The position numbers and the translations under genes were made by a program. Of a DNA stretch of 64,000 bases, positions 47,831 to 56,459 are shown one piece after another. The stretch spans positions 1,178,001 to 1,242,000 of the forward strand of contig NZ_CP095187.1 of NCBI RefSeq assembly GCF_022965755.1. The letters are read 5' to 3'. The notes under the pieces were generated by a model. That model was not told where the DNA came from, made no database searches, and was given only the letters and a program-made list of their open reading frames with translations. This DNA is from Pseudoxanthomonas sp. F37 (GTDB lineage: Bacteria > Pseudomonadota > Gammaproteobacteria > Xanthomonadales > Xanthomonadaceae). Each line of letters begins with the position of its first letter. The first letter of the stretch is position 1.

Positions 47831-48994
47831 ATGGGGACACCAGTGAAACCACGCTTTGCCTTGCTTGCGCTTGCCTTCCTGCTCGCCGCCTGCGGCGGAA
47901 AACCCGAAGCGCCCGCTGCGCCTGCGGTCACGGCCGAGACGCCGGCGCGCGAGAAGGAGCCGGACGAGAACGTCGAGAAAGACCCGCTGCTGAGCGAGGC
48001 GAAGATCGCCCACGTGGTGGTGCCCGAGGCCTTCACCACGGCGGCCACGCCGGCCGAGAACGTCGATTCGCCGGCCAGCTGGCGGGCGCCCGACGGCGCG
48101 CGCTGGCTGATCGCCACCGCCAAGGACACGCACCGCCTGGTCGTCTATGACGGCGGTACGGGCAAGCCGCTGCGCACGGTGTCCGGGCCGGGCAGCGCGC
48201 TGGGCCAGATGCAGCGGCCGAACGGCATCGCGGTGATCGATGACCTGGTGCTGGTGGTCGAGCGCGACAACCGGCGCGTGCAGGTGTTCCAGCTGCCGGA
48301 CTTCACGCCCTTGCTCGTGTTCGGCGCGCAGGAGCTGAAGCAGCCCTACGGCCTGTGGGTGCGTCCGCAGAAGGACGCGTATGAAGTGATCGTCAGCGAC
48401 AACTATATGTCGCCGCAGAACGAGGACCTGCCGCCGCCGCTGGCCGAGCTGGGCCAGCGGTTCAAGCGCTATCACCTGCAGCGCGCCGGGGACGGGTGGA
48501 AGGCCGCGCTGGCCGGCACCTTCGGCGATACCGGCGAGGCGGGCGCGATCCGCATCGCGGAATCCGTGTTCGGCGATGCGGCGAACGACCGCCTGCTGCT
48601 GGCGGAGGAGGATGTCGCCGTCGGCACGCGCCTGCGCGAGTACGGCCTGGATGGCACGTACCGCGGCCGCGACATCGGCGCGGACCTGTTCAAGGCGCAG
48701 GCCGAGGGCATGGCGTTGGCTCGTTGCGCGGGCGGCACCGGTTACTGGATCGCGACCGACCAGTTCAAGGACCGCAGCGTGTTTCACGTGTTCGATCGCG
48801 TGACGCTGGCCTACAAGGGCGCGTTCGCCGGCAACAGGACCGCGAACACCGACGGCGTGTGGCTGGACCAGAGCGCCGATGCGCGCTTCCCGCAGGGCGC
48901 GTTCTACGCGGTCGACGACGACCAGGCGGTGTCGGCGTTCGACTGGCGCGACATCGCCAGGGCACTGTCGCTGCCGGAGTGCGCGGCCGAATGA
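47831..48994 (+). CDS. Phytase-like lipoprotein (beta-propeller 3-phytase)
   Basis: 387 residues from ATG 47831; a GTG at 47843 has a better GGGGAC site and may be the true start. Signal with lipobox LLAAC. The mature part resembles beta-propeller phytases: WLIATAKDTHRLVVYDGGTGKPLRTVSGPGS, QRPNGIAVIDDLVLVVERDNRRVQVFQLPD, ELKQPYGLWVRPQKDAYEVIVSDNY and the acidic GVWLDQSADAR, where aspartates would bind calcium. It would hydrolyse phytate. Followed by a 4-bp overlap with the next gene. Confidence 0.78.
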   Translation: MGTPVKPRFALLALAFLLAACGGKPEAPAAPAVTAETPAREKEPDENVEKDPLLSEAKIAHVVVPEAFTTAATPAENVDSPASWRAPDGARWLIATAKDTHRLVVYDGGTGKPLRTVSGPGSALGQMQRPNGIAVIDDLVLVVERDNRRVQVFQLPDFTPLLVFGAQELKQPYGLWVRPQKDAYEVIVSDNYMSPQNEDLPPPLAELGQRFKRYHLQRAGDGWKAALAGTFGDTGEAGAIRIAESVFGDAANDRLLLAEEDVAVGTRLREYGLDGTYRGRDIGADLFKAQAEGMALARCAGGTGYWIATDQFKDRSVFHVFDRVTLAYKGAFAGNRTANTDGVWLDQSADARFPQGAFYAVDDDQAVSAFDWRDIARALSLPECAAE

Positions 48995-50373
48995 AGCGTG
49001 CAGGGGATGCAGGGATGAGGCGGCTGCTGGCCGTCGTGCTGCTGGCGACCTGCGCGACGGCGTCCGCACAGGGAGTGCGCCAGCCCGAACCGAACACGCG
49101 GGTGCCGCAGGGCGTGGTGCGCTATGCGCCGAGCGGCTTCCCCGACCGCATCGTGGCCTCGCCGGCGCAGGATGCGTCCACCGGTTTCTCGGTGGCGTGG
49201 CGCACCGATGCCGGTGTCGCTGCGCCGCAGTTGGAGATTGTCGTGGCAGGAGACTCGCCCGACATGGGCGAGCCGCGCAGGATCGGCGCGACGAGCGAGC
49301 CGCTGAGCACCGAGAACGGCCAGGCCCATCACCACCGCGCGGACATCACGGGTCTCCGGCCGGACACGCTGTACGCGTGGCGCGTGCAGGGCGATCGTAC
49401 CTGGAGCGCCTGGCACCACACCCGCACGGCCGCTGCGGCGTCCTCGCCGCTGACGCTGCTGTATTTCGGCGATACCCAGAACAAGAACGTCAGCCTCACC
49501 ACCCGGGTCGTCCGCGAAGCGATGCGCGCGGCGCCGGAAGCGCGCCTGGCCCTGTTCGCGGGCGACCTGGTCAGCGGTGGCGATGGCGAGGACGACAACG
49601 AATGGGGCGAGTGGTTCGAGGCCAACGAAGTGCTGCCCACCTCGCTGATGGTCGCGCCGGCGCCGGGCAACCACGAGTACTTCGAAGAGTTCGAGGACAC
49701 GCCGCAGGAGCGTCGCGTGCTGGGCGCGCACTGGCCCGTGACGTTCGCATTGCCGGGCAATGGCGTGGCACAGGCCAAGCGCACCACGTACTGGTTCGAC
49801 TACCAGGATGTACGCGTGGTGGTGATCGACGGCACCTCCGCGCTGGACCTGGGCACGGCGAAGGCGCAGGCGGCGTGGCTGGACCGGGCGCTGGCCTCGA
49901 ACCCGCACCGCTGGAGCATCGTACTGACTCACCAGCCGTTCTTCTCCCCGCGCGAGGGCCGCGACAACGTGCTGCTGCGCCAGCACCTGCTGCCGGTGAT
50001 CCGCAAGCACAAGGTGGACCTGGTGCTGCAGGGACACGACCACGTCTATGGCCGTTTGAAGGACGAGGCCCCGACGCCGGTGTTCGTGGTGTCGGTCACC
50101 GGCGCCAAGCAGTACCGGCTCTCCGACCAGGCGCGCAAGACCATGCGGCCGGTCGCCGAGGACACCCAGTTGTTCCAGGTACTGCGCTTCGATGGCCCTC
50201 GCCTGCGTTACGAGGCGCGCACCGCGACCGGCCGCCTCTACGACGCGTTCGATCTCGTCGACGGCGGTGCGGCAGGCAAGCGACTGGTCGAGCATGCGGA
50301 AGGCCGCATCGAAGAACGCACCTGCACCCGCGCCGAAACCCTCAAGGGGCGCGCCGACCGCTGCTGGGAATGA
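48991..50373 (+). CDS. Exported purple-acid-phosphatase-like metallophosphoesterase
   Basis: 460 residues from ATG 48991, which overlaps the previous stop as ATGA; ATG 49015 is an alternative with its own AGGGG site. Signal peptide RRLLAVVLLATCATASAQ. The N-terminal fibronectin-III-like part (ADITGLRPDTLYAWRVQGD) is typical of purple acid phosphatases. The metallophosphoesterase motifs are FGDTQNK, FAGDLVSGG, PGNHEYFEEFED, VLTHQPFF and QGHDHVYGR, which supply the dinuclear metal ligands. It would take phosphate from esters in the periplasm, cooperating with the phytase-like protein. Confidence 0.88.
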   Translation: MKRAGDAGMRRLLAVVLLATCATASAQGVRQPEPNTRVPQGVVRYAPSGFPDRIVASPAQDASTGFSVAWRTDAGVAAPQLEIVVAGDSPDMGEPRRIGATSEPLSTENGQAHHHRADITGLRPDTLYAWRVQGDRTWSAWHHTRTAAAASSPLTLLYFGDTQNKNVSLTTRVVREAMRAAPEARLALFAGDLVSGGDGEDDNEWGEWFEANEVLPTSLMVAPAPGNHEYFEEFEDTPQERRVLGAHWPVTFALPGNGVAQAKRTTYWFDYQDVRVVVIDGTSALDLGTAKAQAAWLDRALASNPHRWSIVLTHQPFFSPREGRDNVLLRQHLLPVIRKHKVDLVLQGHDHVYGRLKDEAPTPVFVVSVTGAKQYRLSDQARKTMRPVAEDTQLFQVLRFDGPRLRYEARTATGRLYDAFDLVDGGAAGKRLVEHAEGRIEERTCTRAETLKGRADRCWE

Positions 50374-50477
50374 TTGCCTGCCGTAGGGCCGGGCGTGCTC
50401 GGCTCCGTCGTCCTCCAGCTGTTCGCACGTCCGTCCAGAAGCTGCGGAGCAAGCTCCGTTCTACACAGGAACCTGTC

Positions 50478-51080
50478 ATGAAACGTGTTCTCGCGATCGC
50501 CCTGTTTTCTTTCTGCGCCACCGCCCTCGCCCGCGAAGCCCACATCCGCCACCCGTTCCTCGCCCAGCAGCCCAAGGTGGCGCCGGAGGAAGTGCTGCTG
50601 GCGGTGGAGATTCCCGCCGGCAGCTTCACCAAGTACGAGATCAACGACGAAGGCCTGGTCTTCGTGGACCGCTTCCAGTCGATGCCGGTGGCGTATCCGG
50701 CCAACTACGGGTCGATGCCGCGCACGCTGGCCGGCGACGGCGATCCGCTGGACGCGCTGGTGCTGACGCGGGAGCCCCTGCATCCGGGCGTGCTGGTGAA
50801 GTTCCGCCCGATCGGCGTGCTGCGCATGCTCGACGACGGCAAGCACGACGAGAAGATCATCGGCGTGCCCACCGACAAGGTGGATCCGACCTATGCCGGC
50901 ATCCGCGACCTGGCCGACCTGCCGCAGATCGAGCGGGATCGCATCGAGGCCTTCTTCCGCATCTACAAGGACCTGCCGAAGGGCCGCAACCCGGTGCAGC
51001 TCAACGGCTACGGCGATGCGAAGGAGGCGAGGGCGCTGATCCAGGCCTCGCTGGATCGCTTCAGCGGTCAGACGCCGTAG
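50478..51080 (+). CDS. ppa: Exported inorganic pyrophosphatase (family I)
   Basis: 200 residues from ATG 50478. MKRVLAIALFSFCATALAREA is a signal peptide, whereas the standard enzyme is cytoplasmic. The catalytic block is complete: EVLLAVEIPAGSFTKYEIND, YPANYGSMPRTLAGDGDPLDALVL (signature DGDPLD), IGVPTDKVDP and EAFFRIYKDLP. Family I enzymes hydrolyse pyrophosphate to two phosphates with magnesium. Following a phytase and a phosphatase, it could complete phosphate release outside the cytoplasm. 104 bp separate it from the upstream gene, with a short REP-like piece in between. Its cytoplasmic paralogue is not in the window. Confidence 0.9.
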   Translation: MKRVLAIALFSFCATALAREAHIRHPFLAQQPKVAPEEVLLAVEIPAGSFTKYEINDEGLVFVDRFQSMPVAYPANYGSMPRTLAGDGDPLDALVLTREPLHPGVLVKFRPIGVLRMLDDGKHDEKIIGVPTDKVDPTYAGIRDLADLPQIERDRIEAFFRIYKDLPKGRNPVQLNGYGDAKEARALIQASLDRFSGQTP

Positions 51081-51101
51081 GCCGATCCGGCGGGAAAAAC
51101 T

Positions 51102-51130
51102 AAAAAAGGCGAGCTTCTGCTCGCCTTTTT
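51102..51130. terminator. Bidirectional rho-independent terminator
   Basis: AAAAAAGGCGAGC, TTCT loop, GCTCGCCTTTTT. It serves ppa on one side and the convergent aminotransferase on the other. Confidence 0.9.
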
Positions 51131-51150
51131 CGTCGCATCCACCGCGCGGA

Positions 51151-52647
51151 TCAGGCCGCCACGGCCTGGCTGATGCGCGGACCTTCGCGCAGGGCCTTGC
51201 CCACCATGCCGACCAGCAGGTCCAGCTCTTCGCCGTCCATCGCGAAGTGCGGGGTGAAGCGCAGCGAGTTGGCACCGCCGTGGATGACGTTCAGGCCGTG
51301 CTGGCGCAGCCATTCCTCGGTGGACCCGGCGCCGTAGCACTTGAAGACCGGCGACAGCTCGCAGGAGAACAGCAGGCCGGTGCCCTGCACGTTGGTGATC
51401 AGGCCGCCGAGGTCGGCCTGCAGCTGCTGCAGCTTCTGCACCGCTTCGAGGCCGCGCTTGCGGATGTTCTCGCGCACCTGCGGCGTCAGCTGGGCCAGGG
51501 TGGCGCAGGCCACGTCCAGCGCGCGCGGGTTGGTGGTCATGGTGTTGCCGTACACGCCCTTGCGGTACAGGCCGGCGGCACGCTCGTTCACGGCGAGCAC
51601 CGACAGCGGATACTGCGCGGCGTTCAGCGCCTTGGAGTAGGTTTCCATGTCCGGCGCGTCCAGGCCTTCGAAGCCGGGGTAGTCCACGATGGACAGTACG
51701 CCGTGCGCACGCAGGCCGGCCTGGATGGAGTCCACCAGGAACAGGCTGCCATGGCTGCGGGTCAGTTCGCGCGCGGCGGCGTAGAACGCCGGCGGCACCG
51801 AGCGGCCCGGGTCGCCTTCGCCCATCACCGGCTCCAGGAACACGGCTTCGACGAACCAGCCCTTGCTCTCGGCGTCGGCGAAGGCCTGCTTCAGCGCGTC
51901 CACGTCGTAGGGCGGGATGGCGATGACCGAATCCTCGCCGCGATAGCTGGCCAGGTGCTGCTGGTACGACTTGCGCGAGGAATCGGAGTACAGCGCCGGG
52001 CGCTCGGTGCGGCCGTGGAAACTGCCCTTCACCACGATGCGCTTGATGGTGCGGCCGGCGTGGCGGCCGTCCGGGTCGGTCATCAGCTTGCTGTTGATGT
52101 CGGCGATGCGTGCGGCCAGGCCGACCGATTCGGAGCCGGAGTTCAGGCACAGGAACCTGGCGAACGGACAGCCGCCGCGGGTGTGGCCGATCTCCTTGCG
52201 CAGGGCGCGGTCGAAGCGCAGCTGCGACAGGCTGGGGGTCATGATGTTGGCCATCACCTGCGGGCGCGCCATCGCGTCCAGCACGGCGGCCGGCGTGTGG
52301 CCGAAGCCCAGCATGCCGTAGCCGCCGGCGTCGTACAGCACGGCGCCATTGAGGGTGACCACCCACGGGCCGCGCGCGGCCAGCGCGATGTAGGGGTTGA
52401 CCGCGTCTTCGGCGTAGAAGTTGACGTACCCGGCCTGCACGGCGCGCAGCTGCTCGGCCTCGTCCAGGTCGAACAGTTCGGCGAACTCGTCCTTCAGGCG
52501 CGCGTGCTCGGCAGCGGCGGCTTCGATGGCGGCTGCCAGGTCCGGATGGCCCTTGGCCAGGCGTTCGACGCTGGCGTCGTCCAGGCCGTGGGTCAGGCGC
52601 TGGCCCGGGTGGGCGCGCAGGGGGGCGAGGGCGTCGGTCAGGGCCAT
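51151..52647 (-). CDS. Class III aminotransferase (PLP-dependent), unknown substrate
   Basis: 498 residues. The class III fold is recognisable: ALAARGPWVVTLNGAVLYDAGGYGMLGFGHTPAAVLDAMARPQV, FLCLNSGSESVGLAARIAD, VVKGSFHGRTERPALYSDSSRKSY and VFLEPVMGEGD. The likely PLP lysine is in ETYSKALNAAQYPLSVLAV. The end TPHFAMDGEELDLLVGMVGKAL fits the class. It is longer than acetylornithine aminotransferase, with an N-terminal extension of about 90 residues. A Lrp-type regulator lies divergently upstream and probably controls it, suggesting an amino acid substrate, possibly lysine or ornithine, but this is inference. Confidence 0.85.
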   Translation of the reverse strand: MALTDALAPLRAHPGQRLTHGLDDASVERLAKGHPDLAAAIEAAAAEHARLKDEFAELFDLDEAEQLRAVQAGYVNFYAEDAVNPYIALAARGPWVVTLNGAVLYDAGGYGMLGFGHTPAAVLDAMARPQVMANIMTPSLSQLRFDRALRKEIGHTRGGCPFARFLCLNSGSESVGLAARIADINSKLMTDPDGRHAGRTIKRIVVKGSFHGRTERPALYSDSSRKSYQQHLASYRGEDSVIAIPPYDVDALKQAFADAESKGWFVEAVFLEPVMGEGDPGRSVPPAFYAAARELTRSHGSLFLVDSIQAGLRAHGVLSIVDYPGFEGLDAPDMETYSKALNAAQYPLSVLAVNERAAGLYRKGVYGNTMTTNPRALDVACATLAQLTPQVRENIRKRGLEAVQKLQQLQADLGGLITNVQGTGLLFSCELSPVFKCYGAGSTEEWLRQHGLNVIHGGANSLRFTPHFAMDGEELDLLVGMVGKALREGPRISQAVAA

Positions 52648-52735
52648 GGCATAGCTCCGGGAAAGAGGGGCAAACCTCTATTATCGGGATTAACTCGTCG
52701 CTTGACAGTTGTGATCTGCGCTAAATTCATGGATA

Positions 52736-52754
52736 TTTCGTCGATTCGACGAAA
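52736..52754. promoter_or_regulatory. Perfect palindrome at the start of the Lrp-type gene
   Basis: TTTCGTCGATTCGACGAAA, 9-bp arms around T. It ends on the A of ATG 52754, so it fits autoregulation; it also sits in the intergenic region shared with the aminotransferase. A TTGACA is at 52702-52707. Confidence 0.65.
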
Positions 52755-53197
52755 TGAAGCGCCCGATGAAGCTCACCGACGCCGACCAGCAACTGCTCTC
52801 AGTGCTCCGTGAGAACGCGCGCGCCTCCACCGCCCAGATCGCCCGCCGGCTGAACCTCTCGCGGACCACGGTGCAGAGCCGGATCGAGCGGCTGGAACGC
52901 GAGGGCGTGATCAGCGGATACACCGTCCGCGTCCATGACGAGTACGACCGCAGCCACCTGCGCGCGCACATCATGATCGCCGTGCATCCCAAGCAGATGA
53001 CCTCGGTGGTCGCCGCCCTGCGCGCCATGCCGGAGCTGCGCGTGCTGCACTCGGTCAGCGGCAGCCACGACCTGATCGCCATCGGGGCGGTGCCCAGCGT
53101 CGGCGACATGGACCTGCTGACCGACCGCATCGGCGCGCTGGAGGGCGTCGAGCGCACCACCTCGTCCATCGTGCTGTCGACCAAGTTCGAGCGCTGA
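52754..53197 (+). CDS. Lrp/AsnC family transcriptional regulator
   Basis: 147 residues from ATG 52754; ATG 52766 is an equally plausible start and would leave the palindrome free as an operator. The N-terminal winged helix is [52 protein letters not shown]. The C-terminal RAM ligand-sensing domain is [45 protein letters not shown]. It likely senses an amino acid and controls the divergent aminotransferase. Confidence 0.92.
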   Translation: MKRPMKLTDADQQLLSVLRENARASTAQIARRLNLSRTTVQSRIERLEREGVISGYTVRVHDEYDRSHLRAHIMIAVHPKQMTSVVAALRAMPELRVLHSVSGSHDLIAIGAVPSVGDMDLLTDRIGALEGVERTTSSIVLSTKFER

Positions 53198-53256
53198 GCG
53201 GCCCCGGGCCTTGCGGGCCGGTCACGTACAATGCACGCCCCCGCAAGGCACCGACC

Positions 53257-54291
53257 GTGAAGAAGTCCGATTTCCATTTCGACCTGCCCGAGGCGTTGAT
53301 CGCCCAGGCGCCGCTGCCGGAGCGTTCCGCCAGCCGCCTGCTGGTGGTGCCGCCGGGCGGCGCGCCGTTCGTGGATCGCCACGTCCGCGACCTGCCCGAG
53401 TGGCTGCAGCCCGGCGACCTGCTGGTGTTCAACGACACCCGCGTGATCCCGGCGCGCCTGTTCGGACAGAAGGAAAGCGGCGGGCGCGTGGAGATCCTGA
53501 TCGAGCGCCTGCTGCCCGAAAACGCCGCGCGCGCGCAGGTGGGCGCCAGCAAATCGCCCAAGCCGGGCAGCCGCATCCAGCTGGATGCCGGCGGCGAGGC
53601 GGAAGTGGTCGGCCGCGACGGCGAGTTCTACCGCTTGCGCTTCCATGTCCCGGATTCGCTGGAAAGCTGGCTGCAGAAGGCCGGGCGCCTGCCGCTGCCA
53701 CCCTACATACAACGTGCGCCGGGGCAGGACGACGACGAGCGCTACCAGACCGTGTTCGCCCGCGAACTGGGCGCGGTGGCGGCGCCGACCGCCGGCCTGC
53801 ACTTCGACGATGCGCTGCTGGCGACGCTGCGCGATGGCGGCGTCGAGTTCGGCCACGTGACGCTGCACGTCGGCGCCGGAACGTTCCAGCCGATGCGCGT
53901 GGACAACATCCACGAGCACCGCATGCACAGCGAGTGGCTCAACGTCGGTGCCGCGCTGGTCGAGCAGGTGCGCGCGACGCGCGCCCGCGGTGGCCGCGTC
54001 ATCGCGGTGGGCACCACGGTCGTGCGTGCGCTGGAGTCCGCCATGCGGGAAGGAGAACTGCAGCCGTTTGCCGGCGAGACGCAGATCTTCATTTTCCCCG
54101 GCTACCGCATCCGCAGCGTCGATGCGATGGTCACCAATTTCCACCTGCCGGAAAGCACGCTGCTGATGCTGGTCAGCGCGTTCGCCGGCAAGGACCGGAT
54201 CATGGCCGCCTACGCCCATGCGGTGCGCGAGCGGTACCGGTTTTTTTCGTATGGAGACGCGATGCTGTTGTTCCCGGAGGATGCCAAGTGA
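53257..54291 (+). CDS. queA: S-adenosylmethionine:tRNA ribosyltransferase-isomerase
   Basis: 344 residues from GTG 53257, which gives the family start [20 protein letters not shown]. QueA adds the epoxyqueuosine ring in queuosine synthesis. Conserved blocks: [63 protein letters not shown], and [13 protein letters not shown]. It is followed by tgt, the enzyme that inserts preQ1, after a palindromic repeat. Confidence 0.96.
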   Translation: MKKSDFHFDLPEALIAQAPLPERSASRLLVVPPGGAPFVDRHVRDLPEWLQPGDLLVFNDTRVIPARLFGQKESGGRVEILIERLLPENAARAQVGASKSPKPGSRIQLDAGGEAEVVGRDGEFYRLRFHVPDSLESWLQKAGRLPLPPYIQRAPGQDDDERYQTVFARELGAVAAPTAGLHFDDALLATLRDGGVEFGHVTLHVGAGTFQPMRVDNIHEHRMHSEWLNVGAALVEQVRATRARGGRVIAVGTTVVRALESAMREGELQPFAGETQIFIFPGYRIRSVDAMVTNFHLPESTLLMLVSAFAGKDRIMAAYAHAVRERYRFFSYGDAMLLFPEDAK

Positions 54292-54314
54292 AGTGCAGGC
54301 ACATGGTCCTCTTG

Positions 54315-55576
<1,262 letters not shown>

Positions 55577-55606
55577 TCGGTCGCATCTCCCGTTGTCCGC
55601 TGCCCC

Positions 55607-55683
55607 TGTAGGAGCGGGCCATGCCCGCGATGCTTTCCTGGGGGCGTGCGGAAGAGCATCGCGCCCATGGGGCGCTCCTACAC
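55607..55683. repeat. REPIN-like repeat, copy 4
   Basis: TGTAGGAGCGGGCCATGCCC at the left, with inverse GCCCATGGGGCGCTCCTACA at the right; slightly asymmetric arms. Confidence 0.85.
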
Positions 55684-55770
55684 AGAGCGAGGTGCGGCGT
55701 CGGGGAAGCCACGGTTGCCCGCGACGCATCGATAGGCGTCTGTGCGCGCAGGCCATGCCCGCGATGCGCC

Positions 55771-55850
55771 TGTAGGAGCGGGCCATGCCCGCGATGCTTT
55801 CCGGGGGGGGGCGTGCGGAAGAGCATCGCGCCCGTGGGGCGCTCCTGCAG
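55771..55850. repeat. REPIN-like repeat, copy 5
   Basis: TGTAGGAGCGGGCCATGCCC at the left and GCCCGTGGGGCGCTCCTGCA at the right, with a GGGGGGGG run inside. It resembles copy 4 closely and could have arisen from it. Confidence 0.85.
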
Positions 55851-56020
55851 GCTTGGCGGGCGAGGCGGAGCCCTTCGGCGGGGCCGCTTGCGGGCGCCGG
55901 CCGGGAACCATCCGGCGCCGACGCGGTCTTTTCCGGTCCGGGTCGGCGGGGAGGCCCGGGCGGGGCTTCCCGCCGCGTGGCATAATCCCCGGCTGCTTTC
56001 GATACCGACTGGACAAGTCC

Positions 56021-56359
56021 ATGAATCTGCTTGATTTCTTCGTTGCCCCCGTGCTCGCCCAGGCCGCACCGGCCCAGCAGGGCATGGGCGGCTTCGGGCT
56101 GCTGATGCCGATCGCGCTGATCGCCATCATGTACTTCCTGATGATCCGCCCGCAGATGAAGCGCGCCAAGGAACACCGCGCCATGCTGGACAAGCTGTCC
56201 AAGGGCGACGAGGTCATCACCTCCGGCGGCATCGCCGGCACGGTGACCGACATCGGCGACAACTTCGTCACCCTGGAAGTGGCCGACAACGTGCGCGTGC
56301 GCGTGCAGAAGGCCGCCGTGGGCAACGTGCTGCCGAAGGGCACGCTGAAGTCCGCCTGA
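56021..56359 (+). CDS. yajC: Preprotein translocase subunit YajC
   Basis: 112 residues from ATG 56021. One transmembrane helix (GLLMPIALIAIMYFLMI, about 27-43) is followed by the conserved IRPQMKRAKEHRAMLDKLSKGDEVITSGGIAGTVTDI. It is the accessory member of the SecDF-YajC complex that helps protein export. It is 100 bp upstream of secD in the usual queA-tgt-yajC-secD-secF order. Confidence 0.96.
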   Translation: MNLLDFFVAPVLAQAAPAQQGMGGFGLLMPIALIAIMYFLMIRPQMKRAKEHRAMLDKLSKGDEVITSGGIAGTVTDIGDNFVTLEVADNVRVRVQKAAVGNVLPKGTLKSA

Positions 56360-56459
56360 TCCACCCCGTCCTGCCGCCCGTGCGGCGGGACGGATCCCGC
56401 GTTTCCATCCGCACCACTGCTGAGCGCATGCCCGGGAAGGGTTTGCGCGGGTCGCCCCG

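Larger units (their letters stand above)
55577..56020. other. tgt-yajC intergenic region with two REPIN-like repeats
   Basis: 444 bp without a gene. Two REPIN-like copies (55607-55683 and 55771-55850) are separated by 87 bp that hold a third single REP-like half. Downstream, a GC-rich inverted stretch (GGGGAGGCCCGGGCGGGGCTTCCC region) and a CATAAT at 55981-55986 precede yajC. Confidence 0.65.

Noticed and set aside
55607-55850. CRISPR-like repeat cluster
   Set aside because: The repeats are inverted pairs with variable inner parts, not direct repeats with unique spacers, and no cas gene is present.
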